Positions 1 through 6,223 of a stretch of DNA of 8,451 bases are shown piece by piece; within the stretch, counting starts at the first letter, position 1; every line of letters starts with the position of its first letter. Both the position numbers and the translations under genes were made by a program. This DNA is from Hyphomicrobiales bacterium (GTDB lineage: Bacteria; Pseudomonadota; Alphaproteobacteria; Rhizobiales; Aestuariivirgaceae), in NCBI GenBank assembly GCA_012032065.1, contig JAAURV010000122.1, positions 1 to 8,451 of the forward strand, read 5' to 3'. The notes below the pieces were generated by a model, which saw only the letters and a program-made list of their open reading frames with translations, did no database searches and was not told the DNA's origin.

Positions 1-305
1 CACGGGCGTCCATCGGACCACTTGCCATCGGCGCGCAGCTTGAAAGTGTAGACCTTTCCTTCCGGCGAAATGGTCCAGCTCTCCGCAGCACCTGGAGTGG
101 TCTCCGACTTGGCGCTTTCGGTTGTGAGGCCAAGGAAGAGATCGCGGAGAATATTCGCCTCGTAGACGGTCGAGGTCTTGTGCGGATCGAGCGACTCGGG
201 GTCGGCAGAGTTGCCGCGGTTGAGCACCATTTCGGCGAAAGCGCCGGTGGCGCTCATCATCAGGATCGTCGAGGCGGCGAGAAAATTCTTGAACCGGAAC
301 GTCAT
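1..305 (-). CDS. Oligopeptide-type ABC transporter substrate-binding protein (family 5), 5' end only
   Basis: This is the N-terminal part (101 complete codons) of a periplasmic solute-binding protein; the rest lies beyond the left edge. Residues 1-24 form a classic Sec signal peptide: basic Arg4 and Lys6, a hydrophobic stretch around LAASTILMM, and a probable cleavage site after AFA (24/25). The mature start reads LNRGNSADPESLDPHKTS, followed by ILRDLFLGL and YTFKLRADGKWSDGRP. These are the conserved N-terminal blocks of the OppA/DppA/MppA family (SBP_bac_5), which binds peptides or related solutes for an ABC importer. The ATG at 305 is chosen because an AGGGAGGT Shine-Dalgarno lies 8 nt upstream and the signal peptide starts there. 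The gene is 83 nt downstream of the pssA stop on the same strand and could begin its own transporter operon. The family call is solid; the ligand cannot be told from this fragment. Confidence 0.9.
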   Translation of the reverse strand, partial: MTFRFKNFLAASTILMMSATGAFAEMVLNRGNSADPESLDPHKTSTVYEANILRDLFLGLTTESAKSETTPGAAESWTISPEGKVYTFKLRADGKWSDGRP

Positions 306-313
306 GATTTTTT

Positions 314-321
314 ACCTCCCT
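314..321 (-). promoter_or_regulatory. Strong ribosome binding site for the solute-binding protein
   Basis: On the minus strand this reads AGGGAGGT, followed by an 8-nt A-rich spacer and the ATG at 305. It is the best Shine-Dalgarno in the window and fixes the start of the solute-binding protein gene. It fits the high expression usual for periplasmic binding proteins. Confidence 0.75.
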
Positions 322-327
322 GAAACA

Positions 328-362
328 GCCTGCGCGGGCAGGCGATTAGGCCTGTCAGCCTA
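328..362 (-). terminator. Two adjacent short hairpins after pssA; possible weak terminator or leader structure
   Basis: Two inverted repeats sit between the pssA stop and the solute-binding protein start. The first, 347-362, pairs TAGGC with GCCTA around a 6-nt loop. The second, 328-343, pairs GCCTGC with GCAGGC around a 4-nt GC-rich loop. Read in the direction of pssA transcription, the second hairpin is followed by TGTTTC, which is a poor U-tract. The pair could be a weak intrinsic terminator for the upstream operon or part of the 5' leader of the downstream gene. The pairing is seen directly; the role is a guess. Confidence 0.3.
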
Positions 363-388
363 GCACCGGAGCTTGCCCTTGTCGCGGG

Positions 389-1203
389 TTACGTCAAGTC
401 CCGGGACGATTCCGCGGCGGCATCCTCGCGCAGGCGGCGGCGATAGGAACGAATGGCGAAAGGGATGAGCGCGAAATAGAGCACAGCGCAGATAATCAAG
501 ACGTGCCAAGGGTAGGAGAACAACAGCACGAACACCAGTGCACAGACGCCCAGAATCGGCAGCATCAGATCGCGGCGGATGCTGGCGCCCATGGTCTTTC
601 CCGAATAGGTCGGGATGCGGCTCACCATCAAGATCGCCACCAGCGCAACGTAGGGCCCGATCACATGCACGAGGCGGTGACCGTCGCCGATCAGGCCCAG
701 GAAGCCCAGATACATGGGCGCCATGGCGAGTGCGGCGCCTGCCGGCGCTGGAACGCCGGTAAAGAAGGCGGACTTCCATGCGGCTGGGCGCCGTCGTCCA
801 GCGCCACGTTGAAGCGCGCGAGGCGAAGAGCACAGCAAATGGCGTGCATGAGCGCCACGATCCAGCCCAAGGGCCGCATGCTGTTGAGCGCCCACAAATA
901 GATCAGTATCGCGGGAGCGACGCCGAAGTTCACGAAATCGGCGAGCGAGTCGAGTTCGGCGCCAAAACGCGACGTGCCTTTGATCAGCCGGGCGAGCCGG
1001 CCATCGAGCGCGTCGAGGACGATGGCGAACATGACGGCGCCGACCGCCAATTCGTAACGCTGTTCGATGCCGAGCCTGATCGCGGTGATGCCGCTGCACA
1101 GCGCCAAGAGCGTCAGCAAATTGGGCCACAGATAGCGCGCGGGGACATGTCTGAATGACCCGGCATCGGCGTCCTTGTTTAGTTGTGGCGCGTGTTCGTC
1201 CAT
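389..1203 (-). CDS. pssA: CDP-diacylglycerol-serine O-phosphatidyltransferase (phosphatidylserine synthase), frameshifted as read
   Basis: PssA is an inner-membrane enzyme that joins CDP-diacylglycerol and serine to give phosphatidylserine, the substrate of the neighbouring Psd. Counting from the ATG at 1203, the CDP-alcohol phosphotransferase signature D-x2-DG-x2-AR-x8-G-x3-D-x3-D is complete (Asp64, Asp67, Gly68, Ala71, Arg72, Gly81, Asp85, Asp89). Hydrophobic segments surround it. The reading frame breaks near 781-786. Frame one ends ARFNVALDDGAQP and then runs out of frame to a stop at 691. The expected continuation AWKSAFFTGVPAPAGA resumes in the next frame and runs to the TAA at 389. 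Restoring one base gives about 271 residues, a normal length for the family. The start is 6 nt after the psd stop; a GTG at 1206 directly before the ATG is an alternative, and both share a weak AAGAG ribosome site. Identity is sure. Whether the gene is really broken is doubtful, because everything outside the lesion is conserved. Confidence 0.9.
781..786 (-). other. Single-base deletion (frameshift site) in pssA
   Basis: On the minus strand the bases read GCCCAGCCGCATGGAAG. The upstream frame gives Ala-Gln-Pro-His-Gly; the family needs Ala-Gln-Pro-Ala-Trp-Lys. One base is missing between the CAG codon (784-786) and the GCA codon (779-781), inside or beside the CC run. No slippery heptamer is visible that would suggest programmed frameshifting. 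Confidence 0.85.
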
Positions 1204-1209
1204 CACCCG

Positions 1210-1914
1210 CTAGCTCTTGCGCGCGGCACGCGGCGAGCCGCCGCCCGCCAGATCGGCCAGCACGGTCTCTCCAGCGATGGCGCGCTGTCCGGTGCTGACC
1301 AGCACGGCGGTGCCTGCTGGAACATAGACATCGACGCGGCTGCCGAAGCGGATCAATCCGAAGCGCTGGCCCGCTTGAAGCCTGTCTCCTTCGCGGACAA
1401 ACGCGACAATTCTGCGCGCGACGAGGCCAGCGATCTGAACGACGCCGATCCTGCCGCCGCCATCGCGCTCGAGCGTCAGCGCCTGACGCTCGTTGTCCTC
1501 GCTGGCCTTGTCGAGTTCGGCGTTGAGGAAGACGCCAGGCACATAAGCGAGTTTGGCGATGCGCGCATCGATGGGGCTGCGGTTCACATGCACATCGAAC
1601 ACATTCATGAACACGGAAATGCGCGTGTGGTTCTCGCGCGGCAGATCGAGTTCCGGCGGAGACACGACCGTTTCGATGGCGCTGATCCTCCCATCGGCGG
1701 GAGACACCACCAGCATTTCTCCAAGCGGAGTCACCCGTTCCGGGTCGCGGAAGAAATATGCGCACCAGGCCGTCGCGATCAGGCCGATAGCGGCGAGGAA
1801 GCCGAGGCCGAACCAATAGAGCAACAGGGTAATGGCGGCGAAGATGGCGACGAAACGCCAGCCCTCGCGGTGAACCGGAGCAAGGCCGCCGCGGATGCTA
1901 TCGATGATGGTCAT
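1210..1914 (-). CDS. psd: Phosphatidylserine decarboxylase proenzyme, short alphaproteobacterial type
   Basis: Psd decarboxylates phosphatidylserine to phosphatidylethanolamine at the inner membrane. The 234-residue protein has two closely spaced hydrophobic helices at about residues 21-52, then the catalytic domain. This begins FFRDPER (54-60) and SPADG (71-75, with Asp74), followed by VFDVHVNRSP with His109. The self-cleavage site is Gly191-Ser192 within RFGSRVDVYVP; Ser192 would become the pyruvoyl group of the small alpha chain of about 43 residues. This FGS form replaces the LGST of the longer E. coli enzyme. The frame stays open upstream to 2061, inside the exporter gene, but the ATG at 1914 is preferred: AAGAGGA lies just before it and homologous proteins begin close to the MTIIDS-like start. 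It lies 35 nt after the exporter gene and just before pssA, so the two steps of phosphatidylethanolamine synthesis are encoded together. The frame is intact. Confidence 0.96.
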   Translation of the reverse strand: MTIIDSIRGGLAPVHREGWRFVAIFAAITLLLYWFGLGFLAAIGLIATAWCAYFFRDPERVTPLGEMLVVSPADGRISAIETVVSPPELDLPRENHTRISVFMNVFDVHVNRSPIDARIAKLAYVPGVFLNAELDKASEDNERQALTLERDGGGRIGVVQIAGLVARRIVAFVREGDRLQAGQRFGLIRFGSRVDVYVPAGTAVLVSTGQRAIAGETVLADLAGGGSPRAARKS

Positions 1915-1949
1915 GGGTCCTCTTATCCTATCGGCGATGCCCGGTGAAA

Positions 1950-3849
1950 CTACTTCGCAGCTTCGAAAGCCTTCGCGGACCTCGCTTCCAGATCGCGCTC
2001 GGCATCCTCGGCTTCCTTGAGCCTCGTCCGCGCGGCTTCGGCTTCGCGTTGGCGATTCCACATGGCGGCGTAGATGCCTTTGTGCTTGAGCAGATTCGCG
2101 TGCGTGCCGCGCTCGGCGATGCGGCCCTTCTCCAGCACCACGATCTCGTCGGCCTCGACAACCGTGGAGAGGCGGTGCGCGATAACCAGTGTCGTCCGGT
2201 CCCTCGAAATCTTGCGCAGCGCTTCCTGGATTTCCTGCTCGGTGAAACTGTCGAGCGCCGAGGTCGCCTCGTCGAGAACCAGTATCGGCGGGCCCTTGAG
2301 GATTGTGCGGGCAATCGAGACGCGCTGCTTCTCGCCGCCCGAGAGCTTCAAGCCGCGCTCGCCGACCATGGATTCGTAGCCTGACGGCAACGACTGCACG
2401 AAGCCGTGGATCTGCGCGAGCTTGGCCGCGTCCTCGACTTCTCGGTCGTTTGCATCGGGGCGGCCATAGCGGATGTTGTAACGGATTGTGTCGTTGAACA
2501 GCACGGTGTCCTGCGGCACCATGCCGATGGCGGCGCGGAGCGACTTCTGCGTTACGTCCGCGATGTTCTGCCCATCGATCAGGATGCGGCCGCTGCTGAC
2601 ATCGTAGAAACGATAGAGCAGCCTCGAGATCGTCGACTTGCCGGCGCCGGAGGGGCCGACGATGGCCAGTGTCTTTCCCGGCGGTATCGCGAGCGAGAGA
2701 TTTCGCAGGATCGGCCGCGCCTCGTCATAAGAGAATGAGACATCGTCGAAACGGATTTCGCCTGGCCCCGCCTTCAAGGCGAACGCTCCCGGCTTATCCT
2801 CGATCTCGGCATTGACATCGAGCAGCGAGAACATGGCCTCGACATCGATGAGCCCCTGCTTGATCTCGCGATAGGAGGAGCCGATAAAATTGAGCGGCAT
2901 GTAGAGCTGGATCATCAGCGCGTTGATCATCACGAAATCGCCCACTGTCGCTTGGCCCTGGTATACCGCGTATGCCGACATCGCCATCGCGACGGTGAGG
3001 CCAATCGAAAAGATGATTGCCTGCCCCGCGTTGAGAACTGCAAGCGACACCCAGGTTTTTACCGCGGCTTTTTCATAGAGCTTCATGGCGCCGTCGTAAC
3101 GCGTGGCTTCGTGCTCCTCGTTGCCGAAATATTTGACGGTTTCGAAGTTGAGCAGGCTGTCGATCGCCTTGGTGCCGGCGTCGGTATCGGCATCGTTCAT
3201 GGCGCGGCGGATGGCGATCCGCCATTCCGTGGCGGCGTAAGTGAAGGCGATGTAGAACACGACCGTCACCAGGATGAGCAGCCCATACGGCCAGCCGAAG
3301 GACCAGGTGAGCACGCCCGCGACGAGCCCGATTTCGAGCATGGTCGGCGCGGAGTTGAAGAGCGTGAAGCGCAATACCGTGTCGATGCCGTTGATGCCGC
3401 GCGAGACGATGCGGGACAGCCCGCCGGTGCGGCGCTCGAGATGGAACTTGAGGGAGAGCGCATGCAGATGCCGGAAGGTCTTGGTGGAGAGTTCGCGCAC
3501 GGCGCGCTGACCGACCTTGGCGAAGACGGCGTCGCGGATCTGCGCCAGCACCACCATCATGATGCGGCCCAAACCGTAAGTGAGAATGAAGAAGAAGGGA
3601 ACGCTGAAGGCGACCGCGGCGGTTCCGCCCGCGGCGGTCAAGGCGTCGGTTGCGTGTTTGAAGGCGATAGGGCGCCCAGACGGTGATCACCTTCGAGAGC
3701 ACCAGCGCCAGCATGGCCAGGGCGATGCGGAGCTTAAGGTCGGTGCGCCCTTCCGGCCAAAGGTAGGGCACCAGCGACTTGAAGGTCTGCCACTGGTCGC
3801 CATCGCGTGGCGCGACGGGGCTCTCCGCCGGCTTGAGTTTGCGGGCCAT
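1950..3849 (-). CDS. Atm1/ABCB7-type ABC exporter (membrane plus ATPase half-transporter), frameshifted as read
   Basis: This is a half-transporter with an N-terminal six-helix membrane domain and a C-terminal ATPase; it works as a homodimer in the inner membrane. Bacterial Atm1 homologues export glutathione-linked metals or persulfides, and mitochondrial Atm1/ABCB7 supports iron-sulfur protein assembly. Family marks are the FHLERRTGGLSR block and the DSLLNFETVKYFGNE block lining the glutathione site. With the frame repaired (632 residues), the ATPase carries Walker A GPSGAGKST (398-406), the Q-loop VPQDT (Gln446), signature LSGGEKQR (502-509), Walker B ILVLDEATSALD (522-533) and the switch His558. 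The N-terminus (MARKLKPAE to VITVWAP, residues 1-60) is in one frame and the rest, from IAFKHATDAL on, in another; one extra base at 3669 explains this. The start is 9 nt after the LysM gene stop, with a modest GGA ribosome site. A charged Ala/Glu-rich tail follows residue 598. Family is sure; the exact substrate is not known. Confidence 0.92.
3669..3669 (-). other. Single-base insertion (frameshift site) in the Atm1-type exporter gene
   Basis: The minus strand reads GCGCCCTATCGCCTTC. Dropping the T opposite position 3669 gives Ala-Pro-Ile-Ala-Phe and joins the N-terminal frame (VITVWAP) to the long downstream frame (IAFKHATDAL) without loss or gain of residues. Without this change the upstream frame runs on as basic, Arg-rich shadow protein, while the downstream frame lacks its first helix and start. 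Confidence 0.85.
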
Positions 3850-3858
3850 CTGATCCGG

Positions 3859-5490
3859 CTAGGGCGCGGTCTCGCCGGGCGCCAGCGGCGTCTTGCGCTT
3901 GGGACTGATTTTCTCGGGGGGCACCATGTTGGGCGTGCGGAAAATCTGGCCCGGATAAATCAGATCGGCATTGCGGATCAAATCGCGGTTCGCCTCGTAG
4001 ATCACGGTGTACTTTGTGCCCTTGCCGTAAATCACGCGCGACAGCTTCCACAGATTGTTGCCGGGCTGAATGATGACCCGGCCAGACCTCGGCTCGGGGA
4101 TGGGTTCGGCCTTCGGCTCGGGCTGCGATGCTGCAACCTGCTGTTCCTGAGTTTCGGGTTGGGCCGCGGCCGGGAGCTCGGAAACCGTCGCCGTTGGTTG
4201 TTCCGGGGCGGCAGGCTTCGGCTGTTCAGGCTGCTGAGGCGGTGCTGACTCCGCTGTTTGTGAGGAAGCCACCGGCTCTTCGGCGGGTGGTGCCGGTTGG
4301 ATTTCCGGCTTCAGCTGTTCCACCACCTTGGCGGGCGCTTCGCGGACGAAGGGCAGTTCGACGCGGCTCGTCACCTTGCCGCTGGCATCGATCTCATCGA
4401 CGCGGAAGGTGTGCTGGCCCGGCGATATCTGCGAGCCGCCGGAGAACACCCAGCGGTTATCCGGGCCAACGGCGGCCTCGCCCGCGGGCTGGTTGTCGAC
4501 ATAGATGCGAACGAACGCACCCGGCTTGCCGCGGCCCGAGAAGACGATATTGCCTCTGTCGTCGTAGTCGACGGCATCGAGGCTGACGGCCGTGCCCGGT
4601 TTGGCTGGCGCGGGCTCTGGAGTGGAGGGCTGTTCGGGCTGTGCCTCGGTTTTTTCAGGCTCCGTTCTTTCAGGCTCGGTTTTGGGAGGCTCGCTCGTGG
4701 AAATGGGTTGCTCCGGAGCTGCGGCGGACTGGTCGAGCTTGGGCACCACGGATTCGGGCTGCTGGGCCGGCGCCTCGGGGGCCGGCTTGTTCTGGATGAC
4801 TTCGGTGGGCGCATCGGGCTTGACGACAGCGACCATCGTCTCGTCCTGCGGCTTCTCAGGGATGGCAACAGCCACGGTTTCTTCGGAGCTGATCATCGGG
4901 CCGCCGGGTTCGGTTTGCGACTCGACCGAGAGCGAACCCGTGCCGGGTGGCAGAGACCTGTCGGGGACCAAGACGAAATCGCCATCGTCATTGGCCTTGG
5001 TTTTGCCGATCACCTCGCCATCGAGCTTGAGAGTCACGTCCGCGCCGGGAGCGGCCTTGCCGGCGACCACTGCTTCGCCAGACTTTTCAACCCGCACCGT
5101 ATCGAAGCTGGGCTTCACCGGCTGGGGTGTGGCGGCGGGCTGCTGTGCCGCCGGTTGTTCGGCGGCTGGGACCGGAGCCGTTTCAGGCTGCGCGGCGGGT
5201 GTTTCCGCAGGGGCAGATTGAGCAGGCTTCTCCGCGGCTGGCGTTTCCGCCGGCGCTGACTCCTCGGGTTGAACAGCAGCGGTTTGCTGTTCTCCCGATG
5301 CCGCGGGCTGTTCCGCAGGCTTCGGCGGCTCCACCGGTTTAGGCGCCTCGGCTGGCTTCTGCTCGACCGCGGCGGTCTGCTGCGGCGGCTCCTGCCGGTT
5401 CAGCGAAACAATTCCAAGGCCCGCCAAGCTTGCCACTGCAAGCCCGGCGAAAATCACCAGCGGGCCTTTCTTCCGGTTTTCCTGAGTCAT
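3859..5490 (-). CDS. Membrane-anchored LysM protein with two Ig-like domains and Pro/Glu/Ala-rich linkers
   Basis: This 543-residue protein has a short basic cytoplasmic end (ENRKKG), one hydrophobic segment at residues 10-30 (signal anchor) and then a long periplasmic part. The parts are: a Pro/Glu/Ala/Gln-rich linker (33-127); an Ig-like beta domain (about 128-209, with VVAGKAAPGADVTLKLDGE); a second linker (210-300); a second Ig-like domain (about 301-384, with IVFSGRGKPGAFVRIYVDN); a third linker (385-467); and a LysM domain (about 471-518, IIQPGNNLWKLSRVIYGKG to LIYPGQIF). LysM binds the glycan of peptidoglycan, so the protein could span from inner membrane to wall. No hydrolase domain is seen; a structural or scaffold role is inference. 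The ATG at 5490 has GGAA 7 nt upstream and leads directly into the anchor. It is the first gene of the probable operon with the exporter, psd and pssA. Proteins of this layout are common in alphaproteobacteria but lack a clear function. Confidence 0.9.
   Translation of the reverse strand: MTQENRKKGPLVIFAGLAVASLAGLGIVSLNRQEPPQQTAAVEQKPAEAPKPVEPPKPAEQPAASGEQQTAAVQPEESAPAETPAAEKPAQSAPAETPAAQPETAPVPAAEQPAAQQPAATPQPVKPSFDTVRVEKSGEAVVAGKAAPGADVTLKLDGEVIGKTKANDDGDFVLVPDRSLPPGTGSLSVESQTEPGGPMISSEETVAVAIPEKPQDETMVAVVKPDAPTEVIQNKPAPEAPAQQPESVVPKLDQSAAAPEQPISTSEPPKTEPERTEPEKTEAQPEQPSTPEPAPAKPGTAVSLDAVDYDDRGNIVFSGRGKPGAFVRIYVDNQPAGEAAVGPDNRWVFSGGSQISPGQHTFRVDEIDASGKVTSRVELPFVREAPAKVVEQLKPEIQPAPPAEEPVASSQTAESAPPQQPEQPKPAAPEQPTATVSELPAAAQPETQEQQVAASQPEPKAEPIPEPRSGRVIIQPGNNLWKLSRVIYGKGTKYTVIYEANRDLIRNADLIYPGQIFRTPNMVPPEKISPKRKTPLAPGETAP
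4648..4692 (-). repeat. Three tandem 15-bp units encoding Glu-Pro-x-Lys/Arg-Thr in the LysM protein linker
   Basis: Three consecutive 15-bp units, each ending in the same GGCTC on the plus strand, encode EPPKT, EPERT and EPEKT (residues 267-281). They lie in the middle linker between the two Ig-like domains. Elsewhere the first linker repeats SAPAETPAA twice (residues 78-86 and 92-100). Such units probably arose by slippage and may vary in number between strains. Confidence 0.7.
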
Positions 5491-5547
5491 ATCGGTTCCA
5501 TGTCATGAGCGGATTGGGATTGAGGCGTTTCCGCTCGCGAGTGCTGC

Positions 5548-5561
5548 ATTAGCGCTCTAAT
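5548..5561. promoter_or_regulatory. Palindrome ATTAG-CGCT-CTAAT in the divergent intergenic region
   Basis: The two 5-nt arms are perfect inverted repeats around CGCT. The site is near the middle of the only divergent promoter region in the window, between the LysM-protein operon and the LOG gene, and overlaps the candidate -10 box of the operon. It has the form of a small operator, but a 14-bp palindrome can occur by chance and no matching regulator is encoded nearby. Confidence 0.3.
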
Positions 5562-5585
5562 AAGGCCCTGTAGCGGTTTCTGCAA
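5557..5585 (-). promoter_or_regulatory. Candidate promoter of the LysM-exporter-psd-pssA operon
   Basis: On the minus strand TTGCAG (5580-5585) and TATTAG (5557-5562) are spaced by exactly 17 nt and lie about 67 nt upstream of the LysM-protein ATG. Agreement with the sigma-70 consensus is partial (3 of 6 and 4 of 6). For the opposite gene, TCTAAT (5556-5561) resembles a -10 box but lacks a convincing -35. A promoter somewhere in 5491-5626 is very likely, since both genes start there; these particular boxes are tentative. Confidence 0.3.
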
Positions 5586-5626
5586 AGATTCGCTGGAATT
5601 GCCGCCAGGAAAGGCCGTCTCACATC

Positions 5627-6223
5627 ATGCAAGCATCAAAACTCTGCGTCTATTGCGGGTCCGGCACGGGCCGCAACCCCCTCCATATGGCGGCGGCCAA
5701 GGAACTCGGCAAGGCCATGGCCACCGAGGGGATCGGGCTGGTCTATGGCGGCGGCGGCTTGGGGCTGATGGGCGAAGTGGCGCGCTCGGTTCTGGACAAT
5801 GGCGGGCATGTGACCGGGATCATCCCCGAATTCCTGGTCAACCGCGAGCACATGCTCGATAATGTGAACGAGCTGATCGTCACCACAACGATGCACGAAC
5901 GCAAGATGACGATGTTCGCCCGGGCTTCCGGCTTCGTGGCGCTGCCGGGAGGGCTTGGGACGCTGGAGGAACTGACCGAAATCTCGACCTGGGCGCAGCT
6001 TGGCCAGCATGCGAAACCGGTGATCGTGTGCAACATCGATGGCTATTGGGATCCGCTGCTCGATTTGATCGATCACATGCGGGAGGAGCAGTTCATCCGG
6101 CAAGGCTTCGAGTTCGAACTCGATGTGGTGGAGAACGCCGCCGAAGTCATCCCTGCGTTCGAATACCGGCTCAAACATCCGGGCAAGCCGCCATCGCAGG
6201 CGGCGCTGATCGACAAGCTTTAG
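5627..6223 (+). CDS. LOG-family protein (TIGR00730 type), nucleoside 5'-monophosphate phosphoribohydrolase
   Basis: LOG proteins cleave the N-glycosidic bond of nucleoside 5'-monophosphates, releasing the base and ribose 5-phosphate. Plant and some bacterial members act on cytokinin nucleotides; others hydrolyse AMP or similar nucleotides. The 198-residue protein is a complete single Rossmann-like domain: CVYCGSGTG (7-15) after the first strand, the glycine-rich YGGGGLGLMG (40-49), then MHERK (89-93), Arg99 and the catalytic signature PGGLGTLEE (107-115, matching PGGxGTxxE with Glu115). The length is normal for the family. The ATG at 5627 precedes the conserved first strand by a few residues; the closest purine-rich site, AGGAAAGG (5607-5614), is 12 nt upstream, somewhat far. 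The gene is cytoplasmic (no signal peptide), stands alone on the plus strand and runs head-on into rarD. The true substrate, cytokinin-type or general nucleotide, cannot be decided from sequence. Confidence 0.94.
   Translation: MQASKLCVYCGSGTGRNPLHMAAAKELGKAMATEGIGLVYGGGGLGLMGEVARSVLDNGGHVTGIIPEFLVNREHMLDNVNELIVTTTMHERKMTMFARASGFVALPGGLGTLEELTEISTWAQLGQHAKPVIVCNIDGYWDPLLDLIDHMREEQFIRQGFEFELDVVENAAEVIPAFEYRLKHPGKPPSQAALIDKL

Noticed and set aside
389..1816. A 475-codon minus-strand open frame spanning psd and pssA.
   Set aside because: Only its last 130 or so codons (779 down to 389) are real PssA sequence reached after the frameshift. The upstream part is Arg-rich out-of-frame psd and pssA, not a fusion protein.
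1183..1947. A 254-codon plus-strand open frame opposite psd.
   Set aside because: It is a shadow of psd, whose catalytic Asp, His and Gly-Ser cleavage site are all on the minus strand.
1915..2061. Longer psd start, extending the frame upstream to 2061.
   Set aside because: The extension lies mostly inside the end of the exporter gene, encodes Arg/Ser-rich sequence unlike Psd, and the ATG at 1914 has its own ribosome site.
781..3669. Programmed ribosomal frameshifting as an explanation for the split pssA and exporter frames.
   Set aside because: Neither site has a slippery heptamer or an obvious downstream pseudoknot, neither family is known to use frameshifting, and the two sites need shifts in opposite directions.
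4297..5259. A 320-codon open frame on the plus strand, opposite the LysM protein gene.
   Set aside because: It is an antisense shadow in high-GC coding DNA. The Gly/Leu/Arg-rich product has no recognisable motif, and the opposite strand has clear anchor, Ig-like and LysM domains.
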